Of a stretch of 64,000 nucleotides of DNA, positions 42,352 to 50,598 are shown piece after piece (within the stretch, counting starts at the first letter, position 1; each line of letters opens with the position of its first letter). Where the stretch lies: assembly GCF_001941825.1 (NCBI RefSeq), contig NZ_CP019038.1:5518001-5582000 (forward strand), in the 5' to 3' direction. The stretch is from Massilia putida (GTDB lineage Bacteria > Pseudomonadota > Gammaproteobacteria > Burkholderiales > Burkholderiaceae_D). The notes beneath the pieces were generated by a model. That model did no database searches, was not told where the DNA came from, and worked only from the letters and a program-made list of their open reading frames with translations. Made by a program: the position numbers and the translations under genes.

Positions 42352-42369
42352 AATATCGATAATGATATG
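42352..42369 (+). promoter_or_regulatory. Candidate autoregulatory LysR site
   Basis: AATATCGATAATGATATG matches the 18-bp dyad of the three arabinose-regulon promoters: five-base arms separated by eight bases, and closest to the copy at 23818. It ends nine bases before the ATG of the LysR gene, where a bound regulator could hinder its own transcription. Confidence 0.62.
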
Positions 42370-42377
42370 ATGTATTG

Positions 42378-43319
42378 ATGGACACGACCAACCCGAACTG
42401 GTTTCTCAAGGCCCGCCTCAAGACGCGCCAGCTGCTGCTCTTGATCGCGCTCGACGACTACCGCAACATCCACCGCGCCGCGGATGAGCTGCACATGACG
42501 CAGCCGGCCGCCTCCAAGCAGATCAAGGACCTGGAGGAGATGCTGGACGTCAAGCTGTTCGAGCGCCTGCCGCGCGGCATGGAGCCGACGATCTACGGCG
42601 AGACGATGATCCGCCACGCGCGCATGGCGCTGACGAGCCTCGCGCTGGCGCACGACGACATCGTCACGCTCAAGGCGGGCCTCACGGGCCAGGTCGAGGT
42701 GGGCGTGATCATGACGCCCGCGATGGCGCTGCTGCCCCGGGCGATTGCCCGCGTGAAGGAAGAGGCCCCGCTGCTGCGCATCGGCGTGCAGCTGGAGACC
42801 AGTAACCTCCTGCTGGATAAGCTGCAGCACGGCATGCTGGACTTCATGATCGGCCGCATCTTCGACACGGGCGACACGTCCGGCCTGATCTACGAAGAGC
42901 TGACGGAAGAGCCGGCGTGCGCCGTCGTGCGTCCCGGCCATCCGCTGCTGGAACGGAAGGACCTGACGCTCACGGACATCGCGCCGCTGCCGTGGATCGT
43001 GCCGCCGCACGGCAGTATCCTGCGCTACCGTTTCGACATGATGTTCCGCCGCGCCGGCCTGGAACCGCCGGCGAACGTCGTCGACACGACGGCCATGTTG
43101 ATGATCACGGCGCTGCTGCAGCAGACGGATTCGCTGCACGTGATGCCGATCGAGGTGGCGCAGTACTACGCGTCGCTGAACGTGATGCGCATCCTGCCGA
43201 TCGAAATCCCGTGCAAGATGGACGCGTTCGGCATCATCCGCCACCAGGACCACCTGCTGTCGCCGGGCGCCGATCTGCTGCTGCGCGCGGTGCGGGCCGC
43301 GGCCAAGGAGATCTACTGA
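42378..43319 (+). CDS. LysR-family regulator, GbpR type, probable arabinose regulator
   Basis: A 313-residue LysR regulator. The N-terminal helix-turn-helix (about residues 15-75) contains RNIHRAADELHMTQPAASKQIKDLEEML. The effector domain follows, with GVIMTPAMALLPRAIARVKEEAP and DFMIGRIFDTGDTSGLIYEELTEEPACAVVRPGHPL. The overall pattern is that of the GbpR/GguR group, which controls galactose, arabinose and sugar-acid uptake genes in proteobacteria. It closes the arabinan locus, and an 18-bp site like those in three locus promoters lies just before it. ATG 42378 is used; an adjacent in-frame TTG at 42375 is possible. Assignment as the locus regulator is inference. Confidence 0.88.
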   Translation: MDTTNPNWFLKARLKTRQLLLLIALDDYRNIHRAADELHMTQPAASKQIKDLEEMLDVKLFERLPRGMEPTIYGETMIRHARMALTSLALAHDDIVTLKAGLTGQVEVGVIMTPAMALLPRAIARVKEEAPLLRIGVQLETSNLLLDKLQHGMLDFMIGRIFDTGDTSGLIYEELTEEPACAVVRPGHPLLERKDLTLTDIAPLPWIVPPHGSILRYRFDMMFRRAGLEPPANVVDTTAMLMITALLQQTDSLHVMPIEVAQYYASLNVMRILPIEIPCKMDAFGIIRHQDHLLSPGADLLLRAVRAAAKEIY

Positions 43320-43420
43320 GCCGGGGCGTATTGCCCGTTCCTCCATAGCGTGATTGTGTTAGGCTGTTCGATGCGTCCGGCTCGCCGGATGCCATCGCAA
43401 CCGTCTTTGCAAGGATACGC

Positions 43421-44119
43421 ATGACCGGCTTCGTCATTACGCCTCCCGCCGTCCCGGCCCTCGCCGTGGCCGGCTCCGACCAGGTTTTCCCGCTGCGCCG
43501 CGTGTTCTGCGTCGGCCGCAACTACGCCGCCCACGCGCGCGAGATGGGCGCCGATCCGAACCGCGAACCGCCGTTCTTCTTCACCAAGCCCGCCGACGCC
43601 GTCGTGCCGGCCAGCGGCACCGTGCCGTATCCGCCGGCCACGCGCGAGCTGCACCACGAGGTCGAACTGGTCGTCGCACTGAAAGGCGGCGGCACCGACA
43701 TCGCGCCGGACCAGACCCTGGATCTCGTGTGGGGCTATGGCGTGGGCCTGGACCTGACGCGGCGCGATATGCAGGCCGTCGCCAAGAAGGATGGCCGCCC
43801 GTGGGACATGGCGAAAGGCTTCGACGCGTCCGCGCCGTGCAGCCCGCTGGTGCCCGTCGAACGCACCGGCCACCCGCAAGAGGCGCGCATCTGGCTCGAA
43901 GTGAACGGCCAGTTGAAACAGGAAGGCAATCTGAACGAGATGATCTGGCCCGTGGCGGACGTGATCGCCGCGCTGTCGCGCCTCGTCGCGCTGGCGCCGG
44001 GTGACCTGATCTACACGGGCACGCCGGCCGGCGTCGATGCGCTGAACCCCGGCGACAAGGTGCGCGGCGGCGTCGACGGCGTCACCACGTTCGAACTCGG
44101 GATCGGCGCGGGGGCATGA
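43421..44119 (+). CDS. Fumarylacetoacetate-hydrolase-family protein
   Basis: A 232-residue FAH-superfamily enzyme, the compact single-domain type that includes fumarylpyruvate and acylpyruvate hydrolases. Landmarks are VFCVGRNYAAHAREMG, PFFFTKPADAVVP, metal ligands in ELHHEVELVVAL and the GYGVGLDLTRRDMQ aspartate, and GDLIYTGTPAGVDALNPGDKV near the C terminus. It should cleave a 2,4-diketo acid into pyruvate and a second acid. Its stop overlaps the start of a 2-hydroxyacid dehydrogenase gene. In some Herbaspirillum-type pathways, FAH hydrolases act on diketo acids derived from pentoses, so a side branch of arabinose breakdown is possible but unproven. Confidence 0.9.
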   Translation: MTGFVITPPAVPALAVAGSDQVFPLRRVFCVGRNYAAHAREMGADPNREPPFFFTKPADAVVPASGTVPYPPATRELHHEVELVVALKGGGTDIAPDQTLDLVWGYGVGLDLTRRDMQAVAKKDGRPWDMAKGFDASAPCSPLVPVERTGHPQEARIWLEVNGQLKQEGNLNEMIWPVADVIAALSRLVALAPGDLIYTGTPAGVDALNPGDKVRGGVDGVTTFELGIGAGA

Positions 44120-45042
44120 GGGTCGTCCTGCAGATCGGCGAATTCGCACCCGAGATCCAGGCCCGGCTCGACACCGAATTCCGCTGCGTGAACCTGGCCG
44201 ATCTCGAACGCGAGCCCGGCCTGGCGATTGCCGTGAGCGCCATCGTCACGCGCAGCAACCAGGACGTGCCGGAAGACGTCGTGCGGCGCCTGCCGGCCCT
44301 GGAGATCATCGCCACGTGCGGCGTCGGCTACGACCTGATCCCGCGCGCGCTGGCGGCAAGCCGCGGCATCGTCGTCACGAACACGCCGGGCGTGCTGAAC
44401 GCGGCCGTGGCCGAGCTGTGCATCGGCTCTCTGCTGGCGCTGTTGCGCCGCCTGCCGCAGGCCGACCGCTTCGTGCGCGAAGGCCGCTGGACGGCAGCGG
44501 GCTTCCCGCTGGCGACGAGCCTCGCGGGCAAGCACGTGGGCATCGTCGGCATGGGCCGCATCGGCAAGGAGATCGCGTGCAGGCTGGAGATGTTCGGCGT
44601 CGCGCTCGCGTACCACGGGCGTACCGACCAGCAGCTGGCGTGGCGTTACGAGGCCGACCTGCCGGCCCTCGCGCGCGACTCCGACATCCTCGTCGTCGTG
44701 GCGCCCGGCGGCGCGGACACGCGGCACCTGATCGACGCGCGCGTGCTCGATGCGCTGGGACCCGACGGCTACCTCGTGAACGTGGCGCGTGGCTCGCTCG
44801 TCGACGAGCAGGCGCTGCTCGCGGCGCTGGAGCGGGGCGGCATCGCCGGCGCGGCGCTGGACGTGTTCGATAACGAGCCGGACATCGACCCGCGCTTCTT
44901 TGCGCTTCCCAACGTGCTGCTCACGCCGCACCTGGGCAGCGCCACGCACGAGACGCGCGCGGCGATGGCGCAGCTCATGCTGGACAATGTGCGCAGCTGG
45001 TTCCGCAGCGGCAGGGCGCTGACGCCGGTCGAGCCGGACTGA
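44116..45042 (+). CDS. D-isomer-specific 2-hydroxyacid dehydrogenase
   Basis: A 308-residue NAD(P)-dependent dehydrogenase of the glyoxylate/hydroxypyruvate reductase class. The nucleotide-binding motif is GIVGMGRIGKEI. Catalytic residues are the arginine in NVARGSLVDE, the glutamate in DVFDNEP, and the histidine in TPHLGSATHET. CGVGYDLIP and TNTPGVLNAAVAEL are also typical. It is coupled to the FAH-family gene by an ATGA overlap. If the hydrolase yields glycolate or glyoxylate-type products, this enzyme could interconvert them; that is inference from adjacency only. Confidence 0.92.
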   Translation: MRVVLQIGEFAPEIQARLDTEFRCVNLADLEREPGLAIAVSAIVTRSNQDVPEDVVRRLPALEIIATCGVGYDLIPRALAASRGIVVTNTPGVLNAAVAELCIGSLLALLRRLPQADRFVREGRWTAAGFPLATSLAGKHVGIVGMGRIGKEIACRLEMFGVALAYHGRTDQQLAWRYEADLPALARDSDILVVVAPGGADTRHLIDARVLDALGPDGYLVNVARGSLVDEQALLAALERGGIAGAALDVFDNEPDIDPRFFALPNVLLTPHLGSATHETRAAMAQLMLDNVRSWFRSGRALTPVEPD

Positions 45043-45127
45043 CGCGGTCCGCGCGGCTATTGTGCGCCGCCACGCCGGCGCGTGGATTACGCTCTTCAAT
45101 ACGAGCGCAAACCGCAATGGAGGTCCC

Positions 45128-46156
45128 ATGCACATCCACACGCCCGCGTGCACCTGCTTCATCATCCCTTCGTCCATGCTGCGCAAACTGGCCGTCCAGG
45201 CGGACGGGGCCGAGCGCCAGCGCCTGCTGGAACAGGTCGAACGCTCGGCCTTCCTGCGCGGCCAGCGCGCCGCCAGCGGCCTGGCCGCGCCGGGCCTGCT
45301 GGTGGCGCCCGGCGTCAAGCATCGTACCGTGTATGATGCGCACCACGGCACCCGCCTGCCCGGCAAGCTCGTACGCACGGAGACGGCGGGGCCCGTGCCC
45401 GACACCGCCGTCAACGAGGCGTTCGACGGCGCCGGCACCACGTACGACTTTTACCAGCAGGTCCTGCAACGCAATTCCATCGACGGCCGCGGCATGGGCA
45501 TCGATTCGAGCGTCCACTACAGCAAGAGCTTCAACAACGCGTTCTGGAACGGCCGCCAGATGGTCTACGGCGACGGCGACGGCAAGCTGTTCACGGGGTT
45601 CACCCGCGCGCTCGACGTGATCGCGCACGAGCTGACGCATGGCGTCACGCAGTACACGGTGCCGGGCGGAGGCCTCGTCTACGACGGCCAGAGCGGGGCG
45701 CTGAACGAATCCATCTCCGACGTGTTCGGCTCCGTCGTCAAGCAATGGCACCTGAAGCAGACGGTCGAGAAGGCCGACTGGCTGATCGGCGCGGGCATCA
45801 TGACGCCCGCCGTCGGCCATGCGCTGCGTTCGATGGCCGATCCGGGCAATACGTCCCTCACGTGGTCGGGCGACGATCAGCCGGGCACGATGAAGGGCTA
45901 TGTGGAAGGCGGGGACGTGCACACGAATTCCGGCATCCCCAACCACGCGTTCTGCCTCGCGGCAATGAAGCTGGGTGGGCACAGCTGGGACAAGGCGGGA
46001 CCGATCTGGTATCAGGCGCTGTCGCTGCTGCATCCGGATGCGACGTTCGCGGATGCCGCCCAGGCCACCGTCAAGGCGGCCGAGCTGCGCCACGGCGTGG
46101 GCTCCGCCGAGGCCGCGGCGGTGCAGGGCGCATGGCACGAGGTGGGCGTCGTGTGA
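45128..46156 (+). CDS. Protealysin-like M4 metalloprotease
   Basis: A 342-residue zinc protease of the thermolysin family. HELTH (His167, Glu168, His171) and the third ligand Glu194 in GALNESISD form the zinc site, and VHTNSGIPNHAF contains the C-terminal active-site histidine. There is no signal peptide. The short N-terminal propeptide (about 50 residues) with CFIIPSSML matches the PPL-type motif of protealysin-like enzymes, which are made in the cytoplasm. ATG 45128 was chosen for this motif. The next gene, overlapping by one base, encodes an emfourin-like protein, known as the inhibitor partner of protealysin. Target proteins are unknown. Confidence 0.93.
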   Translation: MHIHTPACTCFIIPSSMLRKLAVQADGAERQRLLEQVERSAFLRGQRAASGLAAPGLLVAPGVKHRTVYDAHHGTRLPGKLVRTETAGPVPDTAVNEAFDGAGTTYDFYQQVLQRNSIDGRGMGIDSSVHYSKSFNNAFWNGRQMVYGDGDGKLFTGFTRALDVIAHELTHGVTQYTVPGGGLVYDGQSGALNESISDVFGSVVKQWHLKQTVEKADWLIGAGIMTPAVGHALRSMADPGNTSLTWSGDDQPGTMKGYVEGGDVHTNSGIPNHAFCLAAMKLGGHSWDKAGPIWYQALSLLHPDATFADAAQATVKAAELRHGVGSAEAAAVQGAWHEVGVV

Positions 46157-46446
46157 TGCGCCTGTCCCTGCACTGCGTGGGCGGTTTCACCGGGCCGGCG
46201 GGGGCGCAGACGCGCAATGTGGACGTCGACAGCCTGCCGGCGGCGGAAGGCGCGCGCGTGCGCTCGCTCGTGCAGGCGCTCGACCTGGCGCAACTGCCGG
46301 CGACCTTGTTGAAAGCGCGGCCGCAGCCTTGGGATTTCACGTACACGCTGACGGTCGACGGCCACCAGGTGCGCTTTCACGCCGACGCCGCGCCGGCGCC
46401 GTTGCGGGAGCTGGTCGAGATCCTCGAACAGCACCCGCCCGGGTGA
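46156..46446 (+). CDS. Emfourin-like protealysin inhibitor
   Basis: A 96-residue protein beginning MRLSLHCVGGFTGPAGAQTRNVDVDSL. The GGFTG element near the N terminus, the middle segment around VRSLVQAL, and the C-terminal FTYTLTVDGHQVRFHADAAP strands resemble emfourin, a small slow-binding inhibitor encoded beside protealysin genes. It starts one base inside the stop of the M4 protease gene (TGATG), so the pair is translationally coupled and would be made together. It has no signal peptide, in line with a cytoplasmic role of restraining the protease. The call rests on the motif plus the strict gene pairing. Confidence 0.82.
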   Translation: MRLSLHCVGGFTGPAGAQTRNVDVDSLPAAEGARVRSLVQALDLAQLPATLLKARPQPWDFTYTLTVDGHQVRFHADAAPAPLRELVEILEQHPPG

Positions 46447-46448
46447 CG

Positions 46449-47603
46449 TCAATTCGCCATATTCCTGGCGACGATGGCGTCCGTCGCCGCTTTGGCCTGC
46501 TGCAACGGCTGGTTCAACACGGTGGTCGTGTACGCGGGCGCGGGCGCGGCCACGGTGCCGAGCGCGCTGCCGCCCGGATGGCTGGTGTCCACGTCGACCG
46601 TGGCCGACAGGCCCACGCGCAGCGGATGCGCGGCCAGCTCCTTCGGATCGAGCGAGATGCGCACCGGCACCCGCTGCACGACCTTGATCCAGTTGCCGGT
46701 CGCGTTCTGTGCCGGCAGCAGCGAGAACGCGCTGCCCGTGCCCGCGCCGAGGCCGACGACCTTGCCGTGGTAGACCACCTTGCTGCCGTAGATGTCGGCC
46801 TCGATGGTGGCCGCCTGGCCCACGCGGATGTCGCGCAATTCCGATTCCTTGAAATTGGCGTCGACCCACAGCTGATCCAGCGGTACGATCGACAGCAGCG
46901 GCGCGCCCGGTGCGATGCGGCTGCCGACCTGCACGCTGCGCTTGGCGACATAGCCCGACACCGGCGCGACGATCGCGTTGCGGCGCGCGGCCAGCCATGC
47001 GGACAGATAATCCGCCTTCGCGGCCAGCACGTTCGGGTGCTCGGCCGGCGACACGCCCGCCACCGTCACGCGCGCGGCCGCCAGCTGTTTCTGCGCGACT
47101 TCCAGCGCGGCCTTCGCATCCTCGACGGCGCGACGGGCGTGCGCCACGTCCTCGCCGGAGACGAGGTTGTCGGCCGCCAGCGGCGCGCGCCGGGCCAGGT
47201 CTTCCTGCTTCGCCCTGAGTTCCACGCGGCGCTGGTCGACGAGCGCCTCGTACTGCGCGACGTTCGTGTAGCGCTCGCGCTGCTGGCGCACGGCCGTGCC
47301 CAGGCGCGCCTCGGCCTGGGCCAGCGCGACTTCCGCGTCGGACGGATCGAGGCGGACGATCTCGGTGCCGGCCTGCACGAGTTGCGTCTCGTCGGCGCGG
47401 ATCTCGACGACGCTGCCCGTCACCTGCGACGAAACATTCACGAGGTTGCCACCCACGTAGGCGTTGTCCGTCTCGACGCGCTTGGACAGCACGAGCGCGT
47501 AATAGGCCGCGTAGGCCGCGCCGGCGGCGAGGAAGGCGACGGTGATGCCGGCGAGGACGACGCGGCGTTTCTTATTGGCGTTGGGTTGGGTCTCGGTGCT
47601 CAT
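46449..47603 (-). CDS. emrA: EmrA-type membrane fusion protein
   Basis: A 384-residue HlyD/EmrA-family adaptor. One N-terminal membrane anchor (about 16-36), then VETDNAYVGGNLVNVSSQVTGSV, the first half of the lipoyl domain; a coiled-coil hairpin at about 95-190 rich in Ala/Glu/Arg; and the second lipoyl half around AIVAPVSGYVAKRSVQVGSRI. It links the inner-membrane EmrB-type pump to the outer-membrane channel. ATG 47603 was chosen, as upstream in-frame ATG would run into the neighbouring gene. It is the last gene of the marR-emrB-OMF-emrA operon on the minus strand. Confidence 0.93.
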   Translation of the reverse strand: MSTETQPNANKKRRVVLAGITVAFLAAGAAYAAYYALVLSKRVETDNAYVGGNLVNVSSQVTGSVVEIRADETQLVQAGTEIVRLDPSDAEVALAQAEARLGTAVRQQRERYTNVAQYEALVDQRRVELRAKQEDLARRAPLAADNLVSGEDVAHARRAVEDAKAALEVAQKQLAAARVTVAGVSPAEHPNVLAAKADYLSAWLAARRNAIVAPVSGYVAKRSVQVGSRIAPGAPLLSIVPLDQLWVDANFKESELRDIRVGQAATIEADIYGSKVVYHGKVVGLGAGTGSAFSLLPAQNATGNWIKVVQRVPVRISLDPKELAAHPLRVGLSATVDVDTSHPGGSALGTVAAPAPAYTTTVLNQPLQQAKAATDAIVARNMAN

Positions 47604-47607
47604 GGCT

Positions 47608-49050
47608 TTACTTGGTGTTCGATTGGGTGAGGGCAGGTGCGGTGGCGTGATAGCCGCCACCGAGTGCGCGGACGAGGGCGACCTGCGTCTGCAGGCGCGC
47701 GTCCGTCAGCTGCAGGTCGACGTCGCGCTGGCGCAGCGCGGCCATGCGCGCCTGCTGCACGGCGGCGCGGTCGGCGAGGCCGCGCTTCATGCGCGCCTCG
47801 GCGTTTGCCGCCAGGCGCAAGCTCGCGTCCAGCGTGGCCGCATGCGCTTCCGCCTCTTTCGCGATGCCTTGCAGGGTCGCGGCTTCGCGCGCGACGTCGC
47901 GCACCGCATCCAGCACGGCCTCGTTGTACTCGGCCAGCAATTCGTCGCGGCTCGCGCGCGCGCTGCCCAGCTGGGCGTGCAGGCGGCCGCTGTCGAACAA
48001 GGGCAGGTCGAGCGTGGCGCCGAGCAGCGGCGTGCGGCTCGGATAGCGCAGCAGCTTGCCCAGCGACGTTGCGTCGAGGCCGATGACGGCGGCCAGGTTG
48101 ATGTCGGGCCGGAACGCGGCTTCGCTGGCGGCCACGCGCCCCAGCTGCGCCTCGACGCGCCAGCGCGCCGCCTGCAGGTCGGGACGCCGCGCCAGCAGTT
48201 CCATGCCCAGTTCGCGCGGCACGGCATCGATCGCGGGTGCCGGCTGGAAGCGCGCGAGATCGTTCAGCGCGGCCGCGTCGCCACCGATCAGCGCGCGCAG
48301 GCCTTCGCGTTCGCGCGTGGCGTCCGTGTCGTAGCGGGCCGCCTGTTCCTGCAGGCTCGCGAGGTCCTGCTCCGCGCTCTGCAGCGCATCGGCGCTGATC
48401 AGGCCATGCGCCATGCGGGTCTTGCGGCCGGCGACGATGTCGCGCTGCACGGCGATCAGGGCACGCGTGTTGTCCTGGCGCGCCCACAGCATCTGCAGGC
48501 GCAGATAACTTTGCACGACGGATGTGGCCAGCGTCTGGCGGACCTGCGCGCTTTCCGCGGCCGCTGCGTTCGTCTCGCCCAGCGCGGCGGCGATGAGGGC
48601 GCGGTGCTTGCCCCACCAGTCGAAGTCGTACGAGGCGCGCAGCGACACGGACGCGTCGTTGAACCACGCCCCGCCGATCGGCGGCGGGAAGAAGCCGTTC
48701 GACGAATAGCGCTGGCGGTTCAGGCTTGATGCCAAGTCGACGCGGCCGCCTTCGTTCGCCACTTCCGCCGTGACCCCGGCACGTGCGCGCGCGACGCGCG
48801 CGGCGGCGACCGTCAACGTCGGGCTGTCGCGCAGGGCGCGCGCGACGAGGCCGTTCAGCTGCGGGTCGTGGTAGTCGAGCCACCACTGATCGGAGGGCCA
48901 GGCGTCGGCCGGGAGCCGGATGGCAGGGGCATGCTGCGCCTTGGCGAAGTCGGGACCTTGCGCCTTGTTCGTGTCGGGCGGAACGCTGATGCAGCCGGAC
49001 AGCAGGGCCAGCGCGGCGACCGCGATGGGGATGAGTGTCAAGTGTCGCAC
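47608..49050 (-). CDS. Outer-membrane efflux lipoprotein (NodT/OprM family)
   Basis: A 480-residue TolC-like channel protein with a lipoprotein signal: lipobox LLSGC, Cys20. Two repeats of the outer-membrane efflux domain are visible, each with a strand signature (WWLDYHDPQLNGLVARALRDSPTL, and later ELGMELLARRPDLQAARWRVEAQLG) and long helices. It should form the trimeric exit duct for the EmrAB-type pump. It lies four bases upstream of emrA and 15 after emrB in the same transcript, so the complete tripartite machine is encoded together. Confidence 0.93.
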   Translation of the reverse strand: MRHLTLIPIAVAALALLSGCISVPPDTNKAQGPDFAKAQHAPAIRLPADAWPSDQWWLDYHDPQLNGLVARALRDSPTLTVAAARVARARAGVTAEVANEGGRVDLASSLNRQRYSSNGFFPPPIGGAWFNDASVSLRASYDFDWWGKHRALIAAALGETNAAAAESAQVRQTLATSVVQSYLRLQMLWARQDNTRALIAVQRDIVAGRKTRMAHGLISADALQSAEQDLASLQEQAARYDTDATREREGLRALIGGDAAALNDLARFQPAPAIDAVPRELGMELLARRPDLQAARWRVEAQLGRVAASEAAFRPDINLAAVIGLDATSLGKLLRYPSRTPLLGATLDLPLFDSGRLHAQLGSARASRDELLAEYNEAVLDAVRDVAREAATLQGIAKEAEAHAATLDASLRLAANAEARMKRGLADRAAVQQARMAALRQRDVDLQLTDARLQTQVALVRALGGGYHATAPALTQSNTK

Positions 49051-49065
49051 GATGAGTCTTTCAAA

Positions 49066-50598
49066 TTATTCGAGAGCGGCGTGGTCGATCTGTGCCGGTG
49101 CGGCGGATGCCTTCGGCGGGCGGATCATCAGCAGCATCGGGATCACGGCCAGGGTCAGGAGCATCATCAGCCAGTAGTCGTCGACGTAGGCGATCATCGA
49201 CGCCTGGCGCGTGACTTCGTTGTTGACGAGGGCGGGGCCGGCCTGCGTCGCCATGTCGTAGAGGCTCATTGGATCGCGCACGGCCGGATTGGCGGCGTTC
49301 ACTTGCGTGGCCAGCGACGCGTGCGCGATCTGCGTGTTGCGCACGAGGAGGGCCTGCACGAGGGCGATGCCGATCGACGAACCGATATTGCGTACGAGGC
49401 TGTACAGCGCCGTGCCTTCGGCGCGCATCTGCGGGGACAGCGTCGCGAACGTGGCGGCCGACAGCGGCACGAACACGAGGCCCAGGCCCACGCCCTGGAT
49501 CACGCCCGGCCACACGATGTCCGACTGCGACAGCACGAGCGTGTAATGCGTCATCTGCCACAGCGAGAACGCGGTGATGGCGAAGCCGACGCCCAGCAGC
49601 AAGCGGAAATCGACCTTGCCCGTGAGGCGTCCGACGATCATCATCGCGGCCATCGTGCCGAGGCCCGACGGCGCCGTGACGAGGCCCGCGAGCTTGGCCG
49701 GATAGCCCATCAGGCCTTGCAGCATCGTCGGCATCAGCGCGCGCGTCGCGAACAAGACCATGCCGACGATGAAGATCAACAGGAGGCCCGTGACGTAGTT
49801 GGCGTTCTTGAGCAGGCGGAAGTCGACGAACGTCTGGCCGGCGGGACGCGTCAGCGTGTGGCCGATGAAGTAGGCGAAGGCCAGCGCGGTCAGGATCAGT
49901 TCGACCCACGTCTCGATCGACGCGAACCAGTCGTTCTGCTCGCCGCGGTCGAGCAGCATCTGCAGCGCGCCGATGGCGACGGACAGCGTGACGAAGCCGA
50001 AGGTGTCGAAGCGGACGCGCCGCGCCGGATCGGTCGCGTGGATGTAGCGCCAGATCCCCCAGAAGGCCATGGCGCCGATCGGCACGTTGATGAAGAAGAC
50101 CCAGCGCCAGCTGTAGCTGTCCGTCAGCCAGCCGCCCAGCGTGGGTCCCAGGATCGGCCCGATCATCACGCCCATGCCCCATACGGCCATCGCGGAGCCG
50201 TGCTTTTCGCGCGGGTTGATGTCGAGGAGGACCGACTGCGACAGCGGCACGAGCGCCGCGCCGAACACGCCCTGCAGCATGCGCGCGATGACGATTTCCG
50301 TCAGCGTGGCCGAGATCCCGCACAGCACCGAGGCGAGCGTAAAACCCGCGACGGACACGAGGAACACGTTTTTCAAACCGAAGCGGTCGACGAGCCAGCC
50401 GTTCAGCGGCGTCGCGATCGCGGCCGCCACGATGAACGACGTCAGCACCCACGTGATCTGGTCCTGCGACGCCGACAGCGATCCCTGCATGTGGGGCAGG
50501 GCGACGTTGGCGATGGTGCCGTCCAGCGCCTGGATGATCGTCGCCAGCATGATCGAGATCGTGATCATGGTGCGGTTGAGGGGCGCCGCTGTGGTCAC
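49066..50598 (-). CDS. emrB: EmrB-type drug efflux transporter (DHA2, 14 segments)
   Basis: A 510-residue MFS transporter of the DHA2 group. NVALPHMQGSLSASQDQITWVLTSF is the classic first loop, WLVDRFGLKNVFL is motif A, and GPILGPTLGGWLTD is motif C of drug:proton antiporters. Length and hydrophobicity fit 14 membrane segments. Its start overlaps the marR stop by four bases. Exported compounds are unknown; the family handles hydrophobic drugs and uncouplers. Confidence 0.94.
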   Translation of the reverse strand: MTTAAPLNRTMITISIMLATIIQALDGTIANVALPHMQGSLSASQDQITWVLTSFIVAAAIATPLNGWLVDRFGLKNVFLVSVAGFTLASVLCGISATLTEIVIARMLQGVFGAALVPLSQSVLLDINPREKHGSAMAVWGMGVMIGPILGPTLGGWLTDSYSWRWVFFINVPIGAMAFWGIWRYIHATDPARRVRFDTFGFVTLSVAIGALQMLLDRGEQNDWFASIETWVELILTALAFAYFIGHTLTRPAGQTFVDFRLLKNANYVTGLLLIFIVGMVLFATRALMPTMLQGLMGYPAKLAGLVTAPSGLGTMAAMMIVGRLTGKVDFRLLLGVGFAITAFSLWQMTHYTLVLSQSDIVWPGVIQGVGLGLVFVPLSAATFATLSPQMRAEGTALYSLVRNIGSSIGIALVQALLVRNTQIAHASLATQVNAANPAVRDPMSLYDMATQAGPALVNNEVTRQASMIAYVDDYWLMMLLTLAVIPMLLMIRPPKASAAPAQIDHAALE

